A DNA stretch of 45,802 nt from Myxococcales bacterium (lineage in GTDB: Bacteria > Myxococcota_A > Bradymonadia > Bradymonadales > Bradymonadaceae). The notes under the pieces are model-generated. The model was not told the origin of the DNA. It was given only the letters and a program-made list of their open reading frames with translations, and did not search any database. A program made the translations under genes and the position numbers. The stretch covers positions 1 to 45,802 of the forward strand of contig SKQC01000091.1 in the NCBI GenBank assembly GCA_007119175.1. Reading direction: 5' to 3'. Positions 36,165 to 42,944 of the stretch are shown piece by piece. Numbering within the stretch: the stretch's first letter is position 1; every line of letters starts with the position of its first letter.

Positions 36165-37655
36165 TCAGCCGTGGCGGAAGTGCCGCTGGCCAGTCATGAC
36201 CATTGCCACGTCGTGCTCATCACAGGCTTTAATGACCTCCCCGTCGCGGCGCGACCCACCGGGCTGAACCACGGCGGTGATGCCCGCTTCTGCGGCGACG
36301 TCCAGACCATCGCGAAAGGGGAAAAAGGCGTCACTTGCGAGGACGGCCCCCCGGGGGCTATTGGCGACGCACTTTCTGACCGCGATTTTCACGGCGTCGA
36401 TTCGGCTCATCTGGCCGGCACCGACGCCGATGACCTGGCGGTCTTTGACGAGGACGATGGCGTTCGATTTTACGTGTTTGACCACTCTCCAGGCCAGCGT
36501 CAGGTCATCGAATTGCCGGTCATTCGGTTTCTGCACCGTCGGGATCTGGAGGTCCGCGAGAGCTGTCGAAGTTTTTGGGTCGGCGCTCTGCACCAGCCAG
36601 CCCAATGAGGTGCTGCGAAATTGGTGGGCAGGAAGGCCGGGCGTGCTGATGCGCATCAAACGGATATTCTTCTTTTGCGTGAGCACATCGAGCGCTTCGT
36701 CCTCAAAATCCGGGGCGGCAACGACTTCGATAAATACGTCGTCGATCGCTTCCGCAACCTCTAAGGTGAGCACTCGGTTCAGCGCTACGATGCCCCCGAA
36801 AGCACTCATTGGATCGCCTGCCAGAGCGCGCTCGAAGGCGGCCTCGATGGAATCTCCCTCGGCGCAGCCCGCCGGGTTTGTATGCTTTATGACGGCGGCA
36901 CAGGGGGCGTCGAATTCCCACACCAATTGCAGCGCAGCGTCGAGGTCGACGAGGTTGTTATAGCTCAGCTCTTTGCCGTGGAGTTTCTCTGTTCGGGTTG
37001 TCTCATCGCCCGCGACGCGGCGGTAAAGCGCCGCGCGCTGATGTGGGTTTTCCCCGTAGCGCAGCGGTTGTATCTGGCGAAGCTCGACGGGCAGATGCTC
37101 CGGCATCTCCTCGCCGCTTTCGAAAGAAGCGATGATTGCACGGTCGTAGGCCGCGGTGTGGCGAAAGGCTTTTAGGGCCAATCTGCGTCGCATCTCTTCG
37201 TCGAGCGTGTTGCCGGCCACGGCGTCGGCGACGGCGTCGTAATCGCCGGGGTCGACGACGGCTGTGACGTGAGCGTGGTTTTTGGCGGCGGCCCGTACCA
37301 TCGCCGGGCCGCCGATGTCGATCTGGTCTGCGTCGCCATCGACGGGATAAAAGTTGCACACCACGAGATCGATGGTATCGATATCGCAGACGTCTAATTT
37401 TTCGAGGTGTGCAGTGCTGTCGCGGTTGGCTAATATGCCGCCGTGGATGGCCGGGTGGAGTGTTTTTACGCGTCCGTCGAGGATTTCGGGAAATCCCGTC
37501 CAGTCGGCCACGGAGCGGACATTGAGGCCCGCATCTCTCAGGTGTGCTGCCGTATTTCCGGTGGAGACGAGGTCTATTCCCAGCTCAGAGAGCCGAGTTG
37601 CGAAATCGACGAGACCGGACTTGTCGCTGACGCTTATCAGAGCTGTCTGCACCAC
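36165..37655 (-). CDS. purH: Bifunctional AICAR transformylase / IMP cyclohydrolase
   Basis: 496 aa from GTG 37655 ([14 protein letters not shown]); a GTG one codon later is equally close to the GAGG site. The open frame upstream of it is not coding. The N-terminal IMP cyclohydrolase part has [14 protein letters not shown] and [18 protein letters not shown]; the C-terminal transformylase part has [12 protein letters not shown] with the catalytic Lys-His and AFGGIVALN. It turns AICAR into IMP using 10-formyltetrahydrofolate. The position is notable: AICAR is also the by-product of HisHF, encoded in the convergent operon that ends 9 nt away. Confidence 0.97.
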   Translation of the reverse strand: MVQTALISVSDKSGLVDFATRLSELGIDLVSTGNTAAHLRDAGLNVRSVADWTGFPEILDGRVKTLHPAIHGGILANRDSTAHLEKLDVCDIDTIDLVVCNFYPVDGDADQIDIGGPAMVRAAAKNHAHVTAVVDPGDYDAVADAVAGNTLDEEMRRRLALKAFRHTAAYDRAIIASFESGEEMPEHLPVELRQIQPLRYGENPHQRAALYRRVAGDETTRTEKLHGKELSYNNLVDLDAALQLVWEFDAPCAAVIKHTNPAGCAEGDSIEAAFERALAGDPMSAFGGIVALNRVLTLEVAEAIDDVFIEVVAAPDFEDEALDVLTQKKNIRLMRISTPGLPAHQFRSTSLGWLVQSADPKTSTALADLQIPTVQKPNDRQFDDLTLAWRVVKHVKSNAIVLVKDRQVIGVGAGQMSRIDAVKIAVRKCVANSPRGAVLASDAFFPFRDGLDVAAEAGITAVVQPGGSRRDGEVIKACDEHDVAMVMTGQRHFRHG

Positions 37656-37764
37656 GAATGAACCTCGAGATTGGGCCGTGAGATTGCGGTGACGCGGAAT
37701 TTGCCCTAAGTGGCGCCGGTTTACAAGCATTCGCCGGGTAATCAACTCGAAGGAGTCGAAAACG

Positions 37765-38262
37765 ATGGCAGAAAAGCCAACGATATATTTCTTCCACGGA
37801 CTCGAATCGGGTCCACACGGGAGAAAATACCACCGTCTCACCGATGATTTCGACGTGGTTTCGCCGGATTTCGAAGGGATGATGGATATCTGGAATCGCC
37901 TGGAGAAGGCGGAGCGCATAACGCGGCAGATGAGCGATCTTGTCGTGGTGGGGTCGTCGTTTGGAGGGCTTCTGGCGGCGCTGTTATATTCGCGATATCC
38001 GGAGCGATTTCACGGCTACGTGCTGATGGCGCCGGCGCTTCGTCGAGGCATGGTCGATGAGGTGGAGCAAATGCCTGAGAACGCCGTCGTCATCCATGGC
38101 ACCCGCGATGAGGTCATTCCCATCGACGAGGTTCGCGAGTTCTGTGAGCCCTTTGGCATCGAAATGATAGAGGTCGACGACGACCACCCACTGGCCAACT
38201 CCATGGAAGTCATGGTGGAGAGCGTTAACCGTGTTTTGAATCGGCAAGAAAGGGGAAGCTGA
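37765..38262 (+). CDS. YqiA/UPF0227-like alpha/beta-hydrolase
   Basis: 165 aa. It starts at ATG 37765, 9 nt after AAGGAG (37750-37755). It is a compact alpha/beta-hydrolase with FFHGLESGPHG (oxyanion strand), nucleophile elbow VGSSFGG, an acid in HGTRDEVIP and a terminal His in DDDHPL. Short hydrolases of the YqiA/YcfP type have esterase or acyl-CoA thioesterase activity. It is divergent from purH and its stop overlaps the start of the RuvB-like gene by one base (TGATG at 38260-38264), suggesting the two are cotranslated. Confidence 0.88.
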   Translation: MAEKPTIYFFHGLESGPHGRKYHRLTDDFDVVSPDFEGMMDIWNRLEKAERITRQMSDLVVVGSSFGGLLAALLYSRYPERFHGYVLMAPALRRGMVDEVEQMPENAVVIHGTRDEVIPIDEVREFCEPFGIEMIEVDDDHPLANSMEVMVESVNRVLNRQERGS

Positions 38263-39011
38263 TGGCGTCCATCGAGAGAGCCGTGGCAAATTTCGTTGAT
38301 CGACTCGAACCCAGATCGCTGGACGGCATTCGCGGCCAGGACGAATTGGTCACGACCCTGCGCGAATTGGTGCGGACCTCGCAGGTGCGAGAGCATCCGC
38401 TGCCACCTCTCTTGCTGATCGGCTCTGATGATAGTCAGACCCAGGGCATTGCCGCTGCGGTGGCGCGCGAATTTTTGGGCGACCGCGAAGACTCGATCGT
38501 CGAAGTCGAAGCCGACACCATCGATAGTCGCTCCGAGCTGGCAAGGCAGTTGCTGTCGCTAAAGGCCAATGACGTATTGATCGTCCATGATGTCGATACT
38601 CTCGATCCGACTTTGTATCGACAACTGCTTACGGCGACCCGCGAATTTTGCCTCGAGGTGTCCAATATCGAAGAGGAACTCGGCGCGATGACCCCGGTGT
38701 CGCTGCCATTTTTTAGCCTGATCGCGACCACAGCCGAAGAGATCTCGGTCGACGTCATCCAGGACTGGCTTACGGCGCGGGTTCAGCCCTATGAGGCGGA
38801 GGCCCTGGTGGAAGTTGCAAAGTGGTCTGGACTGCGCCTGGGCGTGACCATCACCGACGAGGCCGCCGAGGAGTTGGCCCTGCGATGCGAGGGCAGACCG
38901 CGTGAGCTCAATGCATTGGTCGCCTCGATCTATCTGGAATATGCCGAGGAGCTGGGCCGCGATGAAAAGTGGCTGATCGATGCGGAGATGGTCCGCCGGC
39001 GTCTCGAATAA
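38262..39011 (+). CDS. RuvB-like AAA protein lacking ATPase motifs
   Basis: 249 aa, organised like the RuvB core: DGIRGQDELVTTLRELV (start of the AAA domain), LLLIGSDDSQTQGIAAAVA where the P-loop GPPGLGKTT should be, VLIVHDVDTLD in place of Walker B, YRQLLTATREFCLEVSNIE (the RuvB Y.AMED.. line), FFSLIATTAEE (sensor 1 strand) and RCEGRPRELNALVA (sensor 2-like, RuvB has RSRGTPR). The P-loop lysine and glycines are missing, and the RuvB winged-helix C-terminus is absent. It therefore looks like a pseudo-ATPase or regulatory paralog, not a branch-migration motor. Function unknown. Confidence 0.7.
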   Translation: MASIERAVANFVDRLEPRSLDGIRGQDELVTTLRELVRTSQVREHPLPPLLLIGSDDSQTQGIAAAVAREFLGDREDSIVEVEADTIDSRSELARQLLSLKANDVLIVHDVDTLDPTLYRQLLTATREFCLEVSNIEEELGAMTPVSLPFFSLIATTAEEISVDVIQDWLTARVQPYEAEALVEVAKWSGLRLGVTITDEAAEELALRCEGRPRELNALVASIYLEYAEELGRDEKWLIDAEMVRRRLE

Positions 39012-39065
39012 CCGCAAAATTGTCTCTTCAAAGTCGTATTGTGGGGTAATGAACGGGCCTTCAGC

Positions 39066-39094
39066 TTGACTCTCGGTGCCCGATTGGCTATTTC
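39066..39094 (+). promoter_or_regulatory. Candidate promoter of the 843-aa lipoprotein
   Basis: TTGACT (39066-39071), 17 nt, TATTTC (39089-39094) lie 57 nt upstream of ATG 39151. A palindrome ATTGG-A-CCAAT (39112-39122) follows in the leader and might be an operator. Confidence 0.35.
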
Positions 39095-39150
39095 TCCGCG
39101 GATCGGGAACCATTGGACCAATAGATTAGTTTTTGAAATCGAGGGTTGTT

Positions 39151-41682
39151 ATGCAGAAGGTCGGATCTCTGGTGATTTTGTTGTTCGGGCTATTAGTGGC
39201 CGGGACGTTATTTTTAAGCGCCTGCGGCGGCACCGATTGCGGTGAGGGGACAGTCGAGGAAGATGGCGAGTGTGTTCTCGAAGGAGACACCGGGTGCCCG
39301 GCGGGTACCGTCGAGGAAGATGGCGAGTGCGTCCCCGTGGAGAACGGCGGTGAGCTGGAGTGCGGTTCCGGAACGTTCGAGGTCGACGGCGAATGTGTCC
39401 CCGAGCAGGAAATCGACTGTGACGCCGGCGAGGTCTTCAAAGACGGTCAATGCGTCGACGAAGTCGAATGTGGGCCGAATACCCAACTCGACGAAAATAA
39501 TATGTGCATTGCCGACGAGGCCGTCGAGTGCGGCGACAATACAGAACTCGATCCCAACGAAAACGAATGTATTCCCACCGACGAGGTCTGCGGCGACAAT
39601 ACCGCCTTTTCCGGTGATGAGGGCACCTGTGTGCCGACCGAGACGGTCTGCGCTGAGGGCACCTATTATAACGGCGAAGAGGGGCTGTGCTATCCGGAGG
39701 CCCAATGCCAGCCGGGTGATGCGGTACTCGACGGATATTGCGTCTCCGAGGCCGAAGAAATGGCGGCCAATGCCGACGTCGTCGCCGGCGATGATACCAA
39801 TCTGTTATTCGACGGTGTCCCTGCCGATCTCCCCGTCGGCGGCGACGGTGATCCGACGATCTTTACCGGCACCATCGACGCGCCGGATGACCTCGATGGC
39901 GATGGCGAGCTCAACCAGCAGATGAATGTCTTCGAAATCGAGGCCGAAGCCGGCGACTGGATTGAGATTTCCGTGCGATCGATGGGCCACTTCGATCCGG
40001 CCTTCCAACTATTGGGCGCCGATCTCACCGAGGACTCCTATAACCGGCTCAGCTCCTTTGGAACGGGGAGCATGAAGGTCCGTCAATTTCTGATTCCGGA
40101 ATCGCGCAGCTACTACCTGCTAGTTCAACCGGAGCTCGGCTTTTTGCAGGAGGCACCGGTCGGCGCCGCCGACTGGGACTACGTGGGGACCGTCGAAGAA
40201 TTGGAACGGCCGACGGCGATGAACCACGAATTCGAAGATGAGGATTTCGACGGAGAGTTCGGTGCTCTCGACGAAAATTTCCTGATGACCGACGAATTCA
40301 GCGCTGAGACAACCATCGCTATCGATCTCGACGGGTTCTCCGTAGACGTCGATCCGATTCTGCAATTGTGGTCATCGGAGGACGACTATATCGGCGAATT
40401 TTTCCCGACATACGACGACTTTAGCGGTGAATTGATTGAGTTTTCGATCGACGAAATTGTCGCTGATTCAGGCGAGCTGTACGTCGTCGTCGATTGGTTT
40501 ATCAGCTTTGGTTCCGCGACCCTCGACTACACGTTGTCCATCGAGGAGACCGTGGAGGTCGAAGATGGCGAAGAGGTCATCGAGCCATTTACTGCCAATG
40601 AAGACGACGGAATCCGTGTCACCGTCGACTTTGTGGGAGACGGGCCGATGGACGTGGCAATTATTGACGACGCCGACGATAGCGTGGTCGACGAAGGGTC
40701 GCTGGGAGCAGGTGGCGAGCTGATCTATCTTGGTCTCGATGGCGGTGACTACTCGGCAGTCTTCGAGAATAACTCCGGTGAGGAGATCACCAATTTTCAG
40801 CTCGAGGTCGACGTCACAGCAGCTATTGATATCGGTGGGATTGAGGCCGATTCCCTCGATGTGATTCTGCTCGGACAGGTCAACGATCAGGAATCCGAGA
40901 TATACCTGTCGGCTGTTCACGACGATAGCGGTGATGTGGCCTATCAGGCATTGATGCCCCATAATACCTTTATCGGCTTTTACGCTGAACAAAGTGGCGA
41001 CCATACGGCGTATCACTACAATTTCGACGGTATCACGGGACTGCAATTTTTCGAGGAATTGCGAGAGCCCGTTGAACTGGATACCTTCACGGTCCCCGAC
41101 AGTCCGCAGACCGAGCCCAGGATCTACGAGGTCAGCCATGACCATCCAGAGCCACTGTACCTGGCGGTGGTACAGGCCAACGAAACGGAGATTCTCATCG
41201 AGGGAGAAGTGAGCGATGAAGACGACGGACTCGCCCTCATCGCTCCCCTCGATGCCGATTATACGGTCAGCTACTACGATCTTGAGGGAGAGGGGAATGT
41301 TCCCGATGCGAGCGAGGTCGAGATTAGCACTGACTCCTTTGAGCCGGAGCCGATCACGGACTTTTCGGAAACTATCGAGGGAACCTCCGATGAGCTCATC
41401 GGCAATCGCCACGACTACTATCTGGTCAATCTCTCCGATACGACTACCTACGACGTGTCGCTGGAGAAGACGGGCGGAGAAGGCCGGGCTCGATTCGCAT
41501 TTTACACACTCGCCCACGATCAGTTGGCGATGAGTGAGGAAGCAATCGACGAAGACGATGTGGTTTCCGAGGAATTCGAATTCGTGGCGGGCGTCAATAT
41601 CATCGTCCGAGTCGGAAATTATTACGGAGATGTCTTCTTTGATCCGCTCTTTGATTATGAGCTTTCCTTCGAGGAGCTCTGA
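39151..41682 (+). CDS. Large acidic lipoprotein with Cys-rich modules
   Basis: 843 aa from ATG 39151, preceded by GAGG; TTG 39133 is a less likely start. The signal peptide has the lipobox LFLSAC. Residues about 25-200 hold about nine short modules of the form CGxGTxxxxGEC (each around 16-22 residues), resembling EGF-like or myxobacterial TIL-type Cys repeats that hold a surface stalk rigid. The rest is a chain of acidic beta domains with very few Cys; DDFSGELIEF, YYLLVQPE and ADWDYVG segments recall pre-peptidase C-terminal or bacterial Ig-like domains, uncertain. The protein is markedly acidic. It is a surface protein of unknown binding partner. A strong terminator follows at 41707-41762. 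Confidence 0.85.
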   Translation: MQKVGSLVILLFGLLVAGTLFLSACGGTDCGEGTVEEDGECVLEGDTGCPAGTVEEDGECVPVENGGELECGSGTFEVDGECVPEQEIDCDAGEVFKDGQCVDEVECGPNTQLDENNMCIADEAVECGDNTELDPNENECIPTDEVCGDNTAFSGDEGTCVPTETVCAEGTYYNGEEGLCYPEAQCQPGDAVLDGYCVSEAEEMAANADVVAGDDTNLLFDGVPADLPVGGDGDPTIFTGTIDAPDDLDGDGELNQQMNVFEIEAEAGDWIEISVRSMGHFDPAFQLLGADLTEDSYNRLSSFGTGSMKVRQFLIPESRSYYLLVQPELGFLQEAPVGAADWDYVGTVEELERPTAMNHEFEDEDFDGEFGALDENFLMTDEFSAETTIAIDLDGFSVDVDPILQLWSSEDDYIGEFFPTYDDFSGELIEFSIDEIVADSGELYVVVDWFISFGSATLDYTLSIEETVEVEDGEEVIEPFTANEDDGIRVTVDFVGDGPMDVAIIDDADDSVVDEGSLGAGGELIYLGLDGGDYSAVFENNSGEEITNFQLEVDVTAAIDIGGIEADSLDVILLGQVNDQESEIYLSAVHDDSGDVAYQALMPHNTFIGFYAEQSGDHTAYHYNFDGITGLQFFEELREPVELDTFTVPDSPQTEPRIYEVSHDHPEPLYLAVVQANETEILIEGEVSDEDDGLALIAPLDADYTVSYYDLEGEGNVPDASEVEISTDSFEPEPITDFSETIEGTSDELIGNRHDYYLVNLSDTTTYDVSLEKTGGEGRARFAFYTLAHDQLAMSEEAIDEDDVVSEEFEFVAGVNIIVRVGNYYGDVFFDPLFDYELSFEEL

Positions 41683-41706
41683 GTCAAATAGGGCTCAGTG
41701 ATTGTG

Positions 41707-41762
41707 CAAAACCCCGGTCGGTGGTTGTCTTGTTTTTGTGGACGCCATCGGCCGGGGTTTTG
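41707..41762 (+). terminator. Rho-independent terminator of the 843-aa lipoprotein
   Basis: An 18-nt arm starting CAAAACCCCGG (41707-41724) pairs with 41745-41762 ending CCGGGGTTTTG, with two mismatches, one of which can be a G-U pair. The loop is 20 nt. The T run sits inside the 3' arm as is usual for A/T-flanked stems. Confidence 0.75.
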
Positions 41763-41867
41763 TGCGTTTCGTCTGAGAAAGATCGTTGCTCGCCGTGGAC
41801 TTGCGTAAATCTTTGATCGGGAAGTCGGAGCATAAGGCTCCTATCAATCGAGCGAGCGGAGGTCAGT

Positions 41868-42098
41868 ATGCGATGCGAAGTCTGCGGCAACGATTACGAC
41901 AAGACGATGACGATCGAATACCAGGGCGCGGAGCACGTCTTCGATAGCTTCGAATGCGCGATCATGGCTCTGGCCCCCACCTGTGGAAATTGCGGCACTC
42001 GGGTTATCGGCCACGGCACCGAGGCGGCAGGAAGAATCTTTTGTTCTGCTCACTGCGCGGGAAGCGCCGGCGTTGCCGAGGTTCGCGACCGGGTTTGA
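41868..42098 (+). CDS. Small Cys-rich zinc-ribbon protein
   Basis: 76 aa with eight cysteines or histidines arranged as three metal-binding pairs: CEVCGND near the N-terminus, CGNCGTRVIGHG in the middle and CSAHC near the end. The MRCEVCGNDYDKTM start closely matches small proteins that I recall from many actinobacteria and deltaproteobacteria, sometimes annotated as prokaryotic metallothionein. It probably binds zinc; a storage or regulatory role is not established. The start has a perfect GGAGGT site, 4 nt from the ATG. It ends at the bidirectional terminator 42132-42161. Confidence 0.8.
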   Translation: MRCEVCGNDYDKTMTIEYQGAEHVFDSFECAIMALAPTCGNCGTRVIGHGTEAAGRIFCSAHCAGSAGVAEVRDRV

Positions 42099-42131
42099 GT
42101 AGGAAAAAACAAGGGGCCTAAAATAAAAAAG

Positions 42132-42161
42132 GGCCGCGCCAATTTGGCGCGGCCCTTTTTG
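42132..42161. terminator. Bidirectional rho-independent terminator
   Basis: A perfect 10-bp GC stem (GGGCCGCGCC, 42132-42141, with GGCGCGGCCC, 42147-42156) and a 5-nt loop AATTT, flanked by an A run before and five T after. It lies between two convergent genes, the small zinc-ribbon protein and the acidic lipoprotein, and serves both. Confidence 0.93.
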
Positions 42162-42176
42162 GGTCGAGCTATGGAA

Positions 42177-42650
42177 TTACTCCATTTCCATCGCCTGGCC
42201 GAGCTCTTCTCCGAAGGCATCTTCGAGATGGGCGACGATTTCGTCAGCCGTCATTCCGTCGAGCTCTTCGAATGCCTCTTGAGCGGCTTCCTCGGCAGCC
42301 TCTTCCTGAGATTCGTCTTCGATGTCGATACCCGCCTCTTCAGCGGCGTGAAGGGCATAGCCGAATAGAATCAGCTCGAACCCTTCAGCAATATCTTCCG
42401 GCAGATCGCCGCGCAATTCCTCAAGCGAGGCGTTCATCGCCTCTTCACTGCTGGCGTCGAAGGTCGCCGCGTCGCCGTCGGCGCTTTCTTCTTCCTCAGC
42501 TTCTTCTTCTTCGCCGTCATCTTCTTCTTCGACCTCTTCGACTTCTTCGGTTTCTTCGCCGTCGTCGGCTTCGGCTTCGTCGTCACAGCCGGTAGCCAGC
42601 GAGAGAACAAAAAGAGCGGCGATCAGGGCAATCAGTTTTTTTGAAAGCAT
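42177..42650 (-). CDS. Small acidic lipoprotein
   Basis: 157 aa. The signal peptide has the lipobox SLATGC, followed by a long Asp/Glu run (residues 22-60) and a helical C-terminal part (EEAMNASLEELRGDLPEDIAEGFELILFGY...) rich in Ala and Glu. There are no other cysteines and no catalytic motif. The ATG follows GAGG at good spacing. Function unknown; the charge suggests a periplasmic or surface protein adapted to salt. Confidence 0.8.
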   Translation of the reverse strand: MLSKKLIALIAALFVLSLATGCDDEAEADDGEETEEVEEVEEEDDGEEEEAEEEESADGDAATFDASSEEAMNASLEELRGDLPEDIAEGFELILFGYALHAAEEAGIDIEDESQEEAAEEAAQEAFEELDGMTADEIVAHLEDAFGEELGQAMEME

Positions 42651-42710
42651 GGTTTAAACCTCGTGGGTGTAGTTTTCCGATTGGAAATTAGAGTCAATAC
42701 ACTGTGGTGT

Positions 42711-42774
42711 CGCGAGTACAGCGGGCTCTATCGCGCCAATTATTCGGCATCGTGGGGCGTCTGAAGTACTCGCG
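42711..42774. repeat. 9-bp inverted repeat CGCGAGTAC / GTACTCGCG
   Basis: Perfect arms at 42711-42719 and 42766-42774, 46 nt apart, in the gap between the acidic lipoprotein and the large membrane protein. A TTTCC-GATT-GGAAA dyad (42674-42687) is nearby, closer to the lipoprotein start. These may be regulatory sites. The rest of this roughly 290-nt gap shows no gene I can support. Confidence 0.35.
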
Positions 42775-42944
42775 TATCGAACTTCGCGACTGTATCCCAT
42801 GTTTGGCTCGATGGAAATGGTATCTTGAGATCGAGACAGGAAGCCAGGTTGCATTGACGAATGATGTCGGGTCGTGCAACAGGCCCGAGAGGTCTTATTT
42901 ATCAGAAAAGTCTCCCCGAAAACCCCTCTACGGCGCGATTCGGC

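Noticed and set aside
36277-36963. Plus-strand frame of 228 aa over purH
   Set aside because: Antisense to a well-conserved gene; the product has low-complexity Ser/Ala composition and no family resemblance.
38262-39011. Functional ruvB gene
   Set aside because: P-loop and Walker B residues are missing, the winged-helix domain is absent and no ruvA or ruvC is adjacent.
40468-41517. Minus-strand frame of 349 aa within the 843-aa lipoprotein gene
   Set aside because: Antisense shadow; the sense frame has a signal peptide, repeats and a terminator.
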